Assembly: GCA_022820675.1 (NCBI GenBank)
Contig: JAJEFC010000346.1
Span: forward strand, 67,387-99,477
Reading direction: 5' to 3'
Source: Vicinamibacteria bacterium
GTDB taxonomy: Bacteria > Acidobacteriota > Vicinamibacteria > Vicinamibacterales > UBA8438
Length of the DNA stretch: 32,091 nt
The position numbers were made by a program, and so were the translations under genes. Positions 1 through 6,750 of the stretch are shown in pieces (position 1 is the first letter of the stretch; each line of letters starts with the position of its first letter). Below the pieces are notes generated by a model. It did no database searches. It was not told the DNA's origin and saw nothing but the letters and a program-made list of their open reading frames with translations.

Positions 1-1198
1 CCGAGCGGTTCAGGACGCGCGCGCGGTTGTAGATCTCCGAGATGTAGCGGGTCGTCGCTTCGTAGAGGGCCTGCTCGGACGGGCTCAGCCCGTAGCTGAG
101 CGTGTCGCACCGCCGCTGCGGATAGAGGGGACGGCCGTCGAAGCGGACCATCTCCTCCTTCGTCCGCCGAATGAAGTGCCGCCGGCGCTGAGCCTGCGGG
201 AACGCCTGGAACGCGTCGAACGTGGACAGCGCGTCCGGGGCCAGCAGCCGCCACAAGCAGTAGTAGGGGAAGTCCCTGCCCATGTGCGGCGTCGCCGTCA
301 GCAGCAGGACGTGCGTCGCCGACCAGCCCAGCTCCCAGCGGGGCTCGTCGGCCGGCAGGCCCGCCAGCGCCTCCGCGAGGCGGTAGCGGTCCGTCTTGCG
401 GACGGAGAAGTCCGGCTGCCGGTGGGCGGCCAGCTTGTGCGCCTCGTCGAAGACGACGAGGTCGTAGGGGGCCGCCCCCGACGCCACGGACTCCCGCAGC
501 CGTCCGAACATGCGCTCGCCGGCAAGTGTGTCGACGCTGACGATCACCCGGTCGCCGTCCGGCCCCGCGAGCGGATTGCGGCCGCGCGCGTCCTCGCCCC
601 GGACGATCCGGAACGGCAGCGAGAAGAGCGTCCGCATCTCGCGCTCCCAGTTGCCGACGAGCCCGGCCGGGGGCACGACCAGCACGCGCCTGATGAGGCG
701 GCGGGCCAGCACCTCTCGGAGGTACAGGCCGGTCATGATCGTCTTGCCAGCCCCGGCGTCGTCGGCGAGGAGGAAGCGGAGCGGCGACAGGCCGACCATG
801 CGCTCGTAGACGGCGATGCGCTGGTGAGGCAGGGGATCGATCAGCGAGACCTCGGTCGCGAAGGCCGGGTTGAAGAGGTGGCCGTACGACAGCCGCGTCG
901 CCTCGGCGACGGCCGATACCACCGTTGGCCGGGCGGTGAAGTCGAGCTCCGGCCCCGGGGTCGAACCGGCCGCCGGCTCCGCTTCGCCGCCGCCGGGCGT
1001 CAGTTCGGCCTCCAGGTCGAGGATCTGCCGCCAGGCCAGTCGGGCGGGCCGGTTCTGGCCGTTCTCCCAACGGTTCACGGTAGCGAACGACACCCCGATG
1101 CGCGCCGCGAGCTGCGTCTGCGTCAGCCCGAGCCGCTCGCGGACGGACCTGACGCGGGCGGGGTAGTCCGCGGGGAGGGCGGGGGAGGGTTGCTCCAT
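1..1198 (-). CDS. XRE-HTH / SNF2-type DEAD/DEAH helicase, 3' end outside window
   Basis: The frame opens at ATG 1198 and is still open at the window edge, so only about 399 N-terminal residues are visible. Residues about 13-70 form an XRE-type helix-turn-helix (LTQTQLAARIGVSFATVNRW). The SNF2-type helicase core follows: Walker A DDAGAGKT with its lysine at 152, DEAH at 251-254 and motif III LLLTATPHMG near 300. The DDAGAGKTIM form of Walker A is, from family knowledge, common in defence-associated SNF2 helicases (DISARM DrmD-like, or helicases next to DUF1156/DUF499 proteins), whereas RapA/HepA usually has DEVGLGKT. The second RecA lobe and any nuclease domain lie outside. A joined DNA-binding domain suggests self-regulation or sequence-guided loading; that is inference. 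Transcription is leftward, so partner genes would be beyond position 1. The helicase call is firm, the defence role is not. Confidence 0.88.
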   Translation of the reverse strand, partial: MEQPSPALPADYPARVRSVRERLGLTQTQLAARIGVSFATVNRWENGQNRPARLAWRQILDLEAELTPGGGEAEPAAGSTPGPELDFTARPTVVSAVAEATRLSYGHLFNPAFATEVSLIDPLPHQRIAVYERMVGLSPLRFLLADDAGAGKTIMTGLYLREVLARRLIRRVLVVPPAGLVGNWEREMRTLFSLPFRIVRGEDARGRNPLAGPDGDRVIVSVDTLAGERMFGRLRESVASGAAPYDLVVFDEAHKLAAHRQPDFSVRKTDRYRLAEALAGLPADEPRWELGWSATHVLLLTATPHMGRDFPYYCLWRLLAPDALSTFDAFQAFPQAQRRRHFIRRTKEEMVRFDGRPLYPQRRCDTLSYGLSPSEQALYEATTRYISEIYNRARVLNRS

Positions 1199-1337
1199 CG
1201 TCGACGTCCGGCGGCAATCCGCAACGGCATGTCTGACGAATGACCTGACGCTTGCCCGCGTGCGCTCCGACGACTACTTCTGCCGGGTCGGGGGCGAATC
1301 GGCGGTATTGGGCGGTGCGTGCGCTGCGAAATGCAAT

Positions 1338-1351
1338 ATAGCATATGCTAT
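1338..1351. promoter_or_regulatory. 14-bp perfect palindrome, candidate operator
   Basis: ATAGCATATGCTAT is a perfect inverted repeat in the 262-bp divergent space between the XRE-helicase (start 1198) and the antitoxin (start 1461). It is strikingly AT-rich for this genome. It could bind the Phd/VapB-like antitoxin complex or the XRE domain of the helicase; the sequence does not decide which. Confidence 0.55.
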
Positions 1352-1424
1352 GGACCTTGGGGCCTCGGTCGGCGCGGTCGGCCCAGGGTTTCTGTGACGA
1401 GCCGCCGGTTCCGCGGTTTCGGAA

Positions 1425-1453
1425 TCGACCATAGTCGTTGACCATGGTAGTAT
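1425..1453 (+). promoter_or_regulatory. Candidate sigma70 promoter of the toxin-antitoxin pair
   Basis: TCGACC (1425-1430), a 17-bp spacer and TAGTAT (1448-1453) resemble a -35/-10 pair. Transcription would begin near 1460, almost on the first ATG (1461), so the message would be leaderless or nearly so. Small palindromes CGACCATAGTCG (1426-1437) and ACCATGGT (1441-1448) overlap the promoter, as expected for an autorepressed toxin-antitoxin operon. Confidence 0.45.
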
Positions 1454-1460
1454 TTGGCTG

Positions 1461-1703
1461 ATGGAGACGATGGCAATCTCGAAGTTCAAGGCGACCTGCC
1501 TCGCCGTCCTGCAGCGCGTCCGCACCACCGGCCAGACGGTCCGCATCACCCGCCGCGGGGAGCCCATCGCCGACGTGGTGCCTCCCGGCCCGCCGGACCG
1601 GCCGGACGGCTGGCTCGGTGCGATGTCCGATCGCGCCCGCATCACGGGCGACATCACCACCCCGAGCAGCGAGTTGGTCCCGTGGGAAGTCGAGGGAGAA
1701 TGA
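1461..1703 (+). CDS. Type II antitoxin, Phd/YefM (VapB-like) family
   Basis: An 80-residue protein (METMAISKFKATCLAVLQRV...) with the Phd/YefM N-terminal pattern: a short strand, a helix around KATCLAVLQRVRTTGQ, then a strand of the type VRITRRGEPIADVVP. The tail is acidic (ELVPWEVEGE) and would wrap the toxin. By family role it neutralises the downstream PIN toxin and represses its own promoter. Its stop overlaps the toxin start as ATGA (1700-1703), which indicates translational coupling. ATG 1470 is an alternative start giving MAISKFKATC, which matches family N-termini slightly better. No strong Shine-Dalgarno precedes either ATG. Confidence 0.85.
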   Translation: METMAISKFKATCLAVLQRVRTTGQTVRITRRGEPIADVVPPGPPDRPDGWLGAMSDRARITGDITTPSSELVPWEVEGE

Positions 1704-2095
1704 GGCTGCTCCTCGATACGCACATCTGGATCTGGAGTCTCCTCGAGCCGCCCCGGCTGACACCGCGCGTGACGCGGGCCCTCCAGGCGACGAACACGGA
1801 GTTGTGGCTTTCGCCCATTTCTCTGTGGGAGCTGGGGATTCTCGTCGATAAGCGAAGAATCGAGCTGTCGGGCAATCTGGGCGCGTGGATCGACGACGCG
1901 TTGCGCGTAGCCCCGATGCGGGAGGCCCCATTGACCCACCGGGTCGTACGTGCCCTCGGTGCCATCTCGACGCCGCATCGTGATCCGGCCGACCGCTTTC
2001 TCGCCGCGACCGCGGCCGCCCTCGATCTGCCGCTTGTGACCGCCGACGAGCGGTTGCTGGCCGGACGCGGCTACCCGGTTCTGGCGAACCGTTGA
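1700..2095 (+). CDS. Type II toxin, PIN-domain ribonuclease (VapC family)
   Basis: A 131-residue single PIN domain. The first acidic residue is in MRLLLDTHIWIW, the conserved Glu in SPISLWELGIL, and the C-terminal acidic pair in DPADRFLAATA and LVTADERLL. These make the Mg2+-dependent RNase site of VapC toxins; targets in this family are usually tRNA or rRNA. The start at 1700 overlaps the antitoxin stop by 4 bp. The frame is open further upstream, but a PIN domain begins exactly at MRLLLDTH, so this start is preferred. All active-site positions are present, so the toxin looks intact. Confidence 0.9.
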   Translation: MRLLLDTHIWIWSLLEPPRLTPRVTRALQATNTELWLSPISLWELGILVDKRRIELSGNLGAWIDDALRVAPMREAPLTHRVVRALGAISTPHRDPADRFLAATAAALDLPLVTADERLLAGRGYPVLANR

Positions 2096-2184
2096 CGTCG
2101 TCACGTCCTCGCGGCGGCTTGACGAGGCGGCGCCGGGGCGTCCAGGGGAGCATTCGGGGTATCTGCCGATCTCGCTCCGGGTGT

Positions 2185-2384
2185 TCACGCCGTCTCGAAT
2201 CGCAGGGACGAGAGATTCAGCTTGGCGGATCGCTTCGAGAGATGGAGCATCTCTACTTCCACGACTTCGTTCGATTCGTTGTAGTCGAGCACGACGCCCG
2301 GCGAAACCTCTCTCGAGTCGACAATGTCGGAGTCGTCGAGGCGCAGGTAAGGGCGTCGGCTTCCTTGTCGATATGCAGCTTCAT
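2185..2384 (-). pseudogene. DUF2283 (YuzE-like) gene with single-base frameshift
   Basis: From ATG 2384 the reading is MKLHIDKEADAL. After that the DUF2283 consensus continues in another frame: YLRLDDSDIVDSREVSPG, then VVLDYNESNEVVEVEMLHL, ending SLRFETA with TGA at 2185-2187. Total length is 200 bp, one short of 67 codons. Restoring one base in the GCCCTTACC segment near 2349 (CTTAC to CTTTAC) gives an uninterrupted 66-residue protein. DUF2283 proteins are small, of unknown function, and often encoded beside DUF4258 proteins, as here. Either a real one-base deletion or an assembly error explains the break. The start overlaps the upstream fragment's stop as ATGA. Confidence 0.75.
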
Positions 2385-2524
2385 GGTTGCCCCCTCGCGT
2401 TCCGGTCGAAGAAGACGCTCACCAAGCGCCAAGGCGCGACTCTCGTGTTCACGACGACGCGCAACACGCCGGCCCGCTCCGAAGGGCCGCGTTTCCCGCG
2501 ACGGCCGGTGAAGCCGCCCCGGGC
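2381..2524 (-). pseudogene. 5'-truncated DUF4258-like fragment
   Basis: This frame is open from just after the TAA of the ATPase gene (2525-2527) to TGA at 2381-2383. It encodes about 47 residues and has no ATG. The C-terminal part, VLRVVVNTRVAPWRLVSVFF followed by DRNARGQP, resembles the final strands of DUF4258 proteins. The N-terminal half (usually a HAxxRMxxRxI helix) is missing. A GTG at 2467 could start a 28-residue remnant. Its stop overlaps the DUF2283 start in an ATGA, the usual coupling of this gene pair. The ATPase gene appears to have replaced the missing upstream half. Confidence 0.5.
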
Positions 2525-3781
2525 TTACGGTCCCAACGCGGTGATCGGAATGACTCCCACGCCGTCGGGGCGCCGGTAGCCGTATCCGGTGGCCACGATC
2601 ACCCCGAGGCTTGAAGGCGCGCCGCAGACGGCTTGATCCACGCGGGCGGCGAACTTCAGCAGATTGCGCGCCCCCTCGTCGACGCGGCCGGCGCCGAGCT
2701 TGATCTCGAACGCCGCCCAGCGCCCGTCCCCCGCCTGCACAACGGCATCCACCTCCAGGCCGGTGTTGTCACGATAATGCAGCACCTCGGCATCGTTCGC
2801 CTGTGCGTAGACGCGCAGATCGCGCACGACCAGCGATTCGAAGAGCAGTCCCAGCAGGTTGAGGTCCCTCAGCAGTCGATCCGGCGCGGCGCGCAGCGCC
2901 GACACGCCGAGGGACGGGTCGACGAAATGCCGTTTGGGCGTGCTGCGCAGCGTCGCCCGCGACCGGAGATGCGCCGCCCAGGCCGGCTGGTCCTCGACGA
3001 TCATGAGACGCGCGAGCGCGGACAGATAGGCTTGCGCGGTGTGGGCCTTCAGCGGCGTCTCCGTCCCGCCGGCGTCGGCCGCCATGGTCGCGACGCTGGC
3101 CTGGGTCGCCACGTTCCTGGCGAGGGAGCGGAGAAGGCGGCCGATCTTCTCGGGGTCTCGGTGCGCGCCGTCCACGCGCGGGACGCCGACCCGGCGAATC
3201 TCGTCGAGGTAGTCCCGGTTGGCCAGCCGGGCCTCCGCCGGGGTCAGGCCGCGGTCGAGGTGCCCCGGCCAGCCCCCGACCGCGATCCATTCGGCCACGT
3301 GCCGTACCGTGTGTTCGGCATCCGGGCTGCGGGGCGGCGCTCCGTCCAGAAGCGCCCGTACCGAGATGGCGCCGGTCGCTTGGCCGGTCTCGAACAACGA
3401 CATGGGGCGCATCCGCAGCCGCGTCAGCCGACCGGCGCCGCTGTGCCTGGTGACGTCGTCGGCCGGTACGGCCGATCCGGTCAGGATGAACTGACCGGGC
3501 CGGGCGCGATCGTCCACCGCCCGCCGGACGTGGTTCCAGATGGACGGCTCGGTCTGCCACTCGTCGATCAGGCGCGGCGTGTCGCCGGCGAGCACGAGGG
3601 CGGGGTCGACGGCGACGGCGAGCCGCGCCTCGTCATCGACGTCCAGCAGCACCTCGCTCGCCGCCATTCGCCGTCCGGTGACGGTCTTGCCGCAGGCCTT
3701 CGGACCCTCGATCACGACCGCGCCGGTTGACGCGAGCCGCAGGGTCAGTTCCTGGTCCACGACGCGGGATCGGTAGTTCAC
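2525..3781 (-). CDS. AAA ATPase with DUF4143 C-terminal domain
   Basis: A 418-residue protein starting at GTG 3781. The N-terminal AAA_14 domain has Walker A GPKACGKT (26-33), a Walker B-like RLIDEWQ and the sensor ILTGSAV. The C-terminal half is DUF4143-like with LEVDAVV and FEIKLG, spacing like a PD-(D/E)XK nuclease fold. Members are widespread, are often on mobile or accessory DNA, and have no settled function. It is a single gene between a decayed DUF4258/DUF2283 module and transposon-end-like repeats, suggesting acquisition by transfer. The TAA stop at 2525 sits directly against the DUF4258 fragment. Family assignment is firm, role unknown. Confidence 0.88.
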   Translation of the reverse strand: MNYRSRVVDQELTLRLASTGAVVIEGPKACGKTVTGRRMAASEVLLDVDDEARLAVAVDPALVLAGDTPRLIDEWQTEPSIWNHVRRAVDDRARPGQFILTGSAVPADDVTRHSGAGRLTRLRMRPMSLFETGQATGAISVRALLDGAPPRSPDAEHTVRHVAEWIAVGGWPGHLDRGLTPAEARLANRDYLDEIRRVGVPRVDGAHRDPEKIGRLLRSLARNVATQASVATMAADAGGTETPLKAHTAQAYLSALARLMIVEDQPAWAAHLRSRATLRSTPKRHFVDPSLGVSALRAAPDRLLRDLNLLGLLFESLVVRDLRVYAQANDAEVLHYRDNTGLEVDAVVQAGDGRWAAFEIKLGAGRVDEGARNLLKFAARVDQAVCGAPSSLGVIVATGYGYRRPDGVGVIPITALGP

Positions 3782-3848
3782 GGTGCAGCCGAGAGCAGCG
3801 GCAGAGGTGCGACGATGTTGTCAACAGCAGGGCATGGTACCGGGCCAA

Positions 3849-3940
3849 GGGCAGGAATGCAACGTCTTTGAGGGCAGAAATGTAATGTTTTCAGGGGCAT
3901 GAATGTAACGGTTCTCCGGGGAGGGAACGAAACGCTCTCG
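3849..3940 (-). repeat. Four tandem about 23-bp repeats, transposon-end-like
   Basis: Units begin at 3849, 3872, 3895 and about 3919 with the pattern GGGCAGAAATGTAACG, each differing at a few bases (GGGCAGGAATGCAACG, GGGCAGAAATGTAATG, GGGCATGAATGTAACG, GGGAGGGAACGAAACG). Regular spacing of 23-24 bp with a conserved 16-bp core looks like a transposase-binding array at the end of an insertion sequence. No matching array is seen on the other side within the window. Confidence 0.6.
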
Positions 3941-4164
3941 GCCCGCATCGCTGTGCTCTGGTGTCGGCACGAACTTCGCCGCCTGAAGCCGCCGCGGCGA
4001 TCATCGACGACGCACACCTCGATTCCGGACAGATCGTACCCGGTGTTGTGGCGCGAGCGGAGTGCAACGTGCTCATCCACCCGCACCACGACCATGGCGC
4101 ATCGATCAGCGTCGGACTCGAGACGTCCGTCTGTCGGGATTCGCACCTCTTCGCGCGATGAGAG
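3941..4164 (-). pseudogene. Possible relic of transposase C-terminus (IS481-like?)
   Basis: On the minus strand about 4100-3990 reads VVVRVDEHVALRSRHNTG then YDLSGIEVCVVDD. This recalls the small beta-barrel that ends many integrase-type transposases (pattern YDPFDLSRIEVW). It directly precedes the tandem 23-bp repeats, as a transposase tail would precede the element end. There is no start, no catalytic DDE domain and no long intact frame, so it would be a deletion remnant. The similarity is short and the call tentative. The rest of 3782-4164 holds no recognisable gene. Confidence 0.3.
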
Positions 4165-4638
4165 TCAGACCGCGACGCCGGCCCTGGCCTCACCGATGAT
4201 TCGGACGACGAGATCGGCGCCGGCCGTCGACTTGCGAGCGACATCGAGCGGCGTGCGCCCGCCGAGCAACAGGTGCGGCCGATGGAGAAACCGCACCATC
4301 GCCGGCTCGTCGTCGGCCCAGAGCCGCCGCGCCTCGAGCAGGACGCACGCGATGCCATGGACCCGCTCGCTCGCCTCCCGCGTCAGGTGTCGTCGCGGCC
4401 GCCTCTGGAGCCGGGACCACGTTGAACGCGACAACAGCGTGAACTTCGCGTGAGGGTCGTCGGGGGCCATGACCCGCGCAACGCGTTCGATGGCCTGCAG
4501 GGGCGGCCCCTGCTCGATCCGGTCGACCAGGGACAGACGGTTCATCTTGCGCCACGACGGCAGGCCCATGATCCGCGCAATCTGCGGCGCATCACTGAGG
4601 GGCTCCGTCGTGTCGCGGGCGAGTGCTTGGGCCGTCAC
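4165..4638 (-). CDS. Xre/MbcA/ParS-type antitoxin (DUF2384), orphan
   Basis: A 157-residue protein. The middle is a degenerate Xre-like helical region (NRLSLVDRIEQGPPLQAIER, then LLSRSTWSRLQRRP). The C-terminal DUF2384 part has LEARRLWADDEPAMVRFL and LLLGGRTPLDVARKSTAGAD, the LxGxxPLD motif that marks MbcA/ParS antitoxins. Such proteins normally precede a RES-domain NAD+-degrading toxin on the same strand. Here the next 380 bp downstream shows no RES frame and carries transposon-like repeats instead. The antitoxin therefore seems to have lost its toxin or to act alone. The gene itself looks full length. Confidence 0.82.
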   Translation of the reverse strand: MTAQALARDTTEPLSDAPQIARIMGLPSWRKMNRLSLVDRIEQGPPLQAIERVARVMAPDDPHAKFTLLSRSTWSRLQRRPRRHLTREASERVHGIACVLLEARRLWADDEPAMVRFLHRPHLLLGGRTPLDVARKSTAGADLVVRIIGEARAGVAV

Positions 4639-4668
4639 AGCGTCCCTCCTGGTCGGATCTCAGGTCAC

Positions 4669-5250
4669 TCACCATGCTTGCAGTTGGGCGCGCAGTCCGT
4701 CAACGAAACGCGCAAACGACCTGTCCGCCTGTGCGGCTCTATCAATGTCCATTGCCTGAATGATGTCTTCCGCGTATTCGAGTCCGCCGAGGATTGGCGT
4801 CACTCCCGCATTGTGCACGGCCTCGATCAGGCGTTCCTTGTACCGATTGCGTGCGCACTTCCGGTCGGGCGCGTCGCACCCCTGGCCCACAGCGGCTCTG
4901 AACGCCGCGCCGTCGAGCAGCAGCCAGCGTTCAACATGCGGGTCAGGGATGGCGAGGACTACAGGTATCGACGTACCTTGCGTGGCTTGATGAATCTCGC
5001 GCTCACGTTCATTCAGGCCGTCACAGTTGGCATCGGTCGCGACGATGATGAGGTGTGGCGCCGCACCGTGCTGCTGCTCCAGGTCGCGAATATAGTTGCG
5101 CAGCTCCTGCACGACTCGTCCGTGGCCGCGTACGGCAGTCCGCCAGTCGAGGCGTGTTTCCGTGTTCTGCTCTTCGGCGATGCGACTCACCAGGGGGCCG
5201 ATGATCTGGCGGTGAGCGTCGTCTTCGACGAACAGGGCGACCTCATGCAT
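4669..5250 (-). CDS. TOPRIM-domain protein (RloB/DUF4276-like), partner of AAA ATPase
   Basis: A 193-residue protein beginning MHEVALFVEDDAHRQIIGPL, where the acidic FVEDD fits the first TOPRIM motif, and later LIIVATDANCDGL, the DxxxxD motif. A basic segment around CARNRYKERLIEAV follows. TOPRIM proteins of this size beside an AAA ATPase match RloB or DUF4276 partners. Related pairs include RloAB and PARIS (AriAB); OLD-family nucleases join both parts in one chain. The likely role is a metal-dependent nuclease controlled by the ATPase. It overlaps the ATPase gene by 8 bp (5243-5250), so the two are translationally coupled. Anti-phage function is inferred from family and context. Confidence 0.72.
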   Translation of the reverse strand: MHEVALFVEDDAHRQIIGPLVSRIAEEQNTETRLDWRTAVRGHGRVVQELRNYIRDLEQQHGAAPHLIIVATDANCDGLNEREREIHQATQGTSIPVVLAIPDPHVERWLLLDGAAFRAAVGQGCDAPDRKCARNRYKERLIEAVHNAGVTPILGGLEYAEDIIQAMDIDRAAQADRSFARFVDGLRAQLQAW

Positions 5251-6574
5251 CGAAGTCGCCCCTCAGAATCCGTTCCGAGATAGGAGATCGCTCCGTATCG
5301 TCGGACAGGGCTTCGCCGATATCGCTGTCACGGCCCAACGGGCCCCAAGACGTGGAAAACGGGCTGACGCGGGTCTGTCCATCGATGCGCTGCACGACAA
5401 ACAAGGATCTGTCGGGGAGAAGGTCTGGCAGAATCGGAGAGTGTGTCGTGACGATGTACTGACTTTGCCGCAGGCTCTCGCGTGTCTTGAGCAGTTCCGC
5501 GATCAACTGAATGCGACGGGGATGCACGCCGTTCTCCGGTTCCTCGAAGCCGACGAGTGCCGGGTGTTCGTCGGCACCGGTGAGCGCCAAGAGCCCGAGC
5601 ATGCGAAGAGTGCCCTCCGACAGCACGCGTGCCGGTATCGCCACGCCCCCTTCCTTGAGTCGCAGTTCGACTTCGCCGAGATCGCTGACGTCGATCTCGA
5701 TTCCATCGATGTTCGGCATCAGGGTATGCAGGGCCTTCTCGATGGCGTGGAACTGCTTGGGGCTGTCGGTCTTCACGGTGTTGAGGAAGGCGGCGAGCTC
5801 CTCGCCCATCAATCCGATGTGGCGTACTTCCTTGACGGGGTTGGCGGCCCGCATCCGTTCGCGCGGCTCGAAATAGAAGAACAACCAGCTCTCGAGTTCG
5901 CTCCGGGCCGCGACCAGATGCGGATAGTGAGGCGGATAATGGGGCATGGACAGGATGCTGTGGTCCAGGAAGCGATCGAAGTACGTGGGGTGCGCCTGCC
6001 CCTCGAGCCGCAAGTGGATCTTGTCAGCCTTGCGCTCAAAGAACGGCTTGCGCTTCCCGGTAGGCTCGCCGCTGCTGTTGAGTGCCGCCAGATACTCGTC
6101 GGCGACCCGCAGGATACCTGACTTTGGCAGCATTTCGATCTCGATGCGGTACCGCAGGTCTCGCTCGCGGACGCGAGGGGGCGGTTTGGCATCGATCGAG
6201 GAGGGCGGTGTGAACGTGCTTGGTCGCAGAGACACCGGACGACGCATGTCCCGTATCTGGCGATTGACCGCGTCGATCACGGGGTCGGACAGGTGTAGAT
6301 CGGCTTCGATGGAGAAACCCAACCGCTCCTGCTCCACCAGACCCTTGATGCCCTTCTTCCCGATGCGGAAAGACTCAAGCGGCTTGCCACGGTACGGGGA
6401 GTCGAACGCGTCCTTGAGCGTCCGGCTTGTGCACAGTTTCGAGAGCAACTGCAGCGCATCGAGGAAATTGCTCTTTCCGGCGGCGTTCGGGCCGAAGAGT
6501 ACCGTCAGCGGCTCGAGGGCCACCTCCACGTCGATGAGAGACTTGTAGCCCTTGATGTGCACTCGCTTCAACAT
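5243..6574 (-). CDS. AAA_21/RecF-like ATPase (RloA/OLD-type)
   Basis: A 443-residue ABC-type ATPase. It starts MLKRVHIKGYKSLIDVEV, has Walker A GPNAAGKS at 28-35, an ABC-signature-like LSEGTLRML near 320, Walker B with catalytic Glu in LVGFEEPENGVHP near 345, and an H-loop in IVTTHSPILPDLL near 380. The region between Walker A and signature (about 90-300) is an insertion specific to this type, much shorter than the coiled coils of RecN or SMC. It is the first gene of a two-gene operon with the TOPRIM gene 5250-4669. Such pairs, known as RloAB or split OLD systems, are anti-phage candidates. All ATPase motifs are intact. Confidence 0.85.
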   Translation of the reverse strand: MLKRVHIKGYKSLIDVEVALEPLTVLFGPNAAGKSNFLDALQLLSKLCTSRTLKDAFDSPYRGKPLESFRIGKKGIKGLVEQERLGFSIEADLHLSDPVIDAVNRQIRDMRRPVSLRPSTFTPPSSIDAKPPPRVRERDLRYRIEIEMLPKSGILRVADEYLAALNSSGEPTGKRKPFFERKADKIHLRLEGQAHPTYFDRFLDHSILSMPHYPPHYPHLVAARSELESWLFFYFEPRERMRAANPVKEVRHIGLMGEELAAFLNTVKTDSPKQFHAIEKALHTLMPNIDGIEIDVSDLGEVELRLKEGGVAIPARVLSEGTLRMLGLLALTGADEHPALVGFEEPENGVHPRRIQLIAELLKTRESLRQSQYIVTTHSPILPDLLPDRSLFVVQRIDGQTRVSPFSTSWGPLGRDSDIGEALSDDTERSPISERILRGDFDA

Positions 6575-6750
6575 GCAGTGTCCCCCCCGGCCCCGGCACT
6601 GATGCCTGCAATCCGTGTCTTCCGGCGGCCCGCGCTTCGGCTACGGCAGGAGACGGGCAATGCGAGCCGACGTTCGCGCCGCGGTGCACTCCACGAACTC
6701 TGCAGACCAGGATCGAGTTCCTTGGCGGTTACCGAGACCGCGCTGTGCGC

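Noticed and set aside
3778..4358. RES-domain toxin downstream of the ParS/MbcA-like antitoxin
   Set aside because: All frames on the minus strand were read; none shows the RES motifs (GGRWNxxG or similar).
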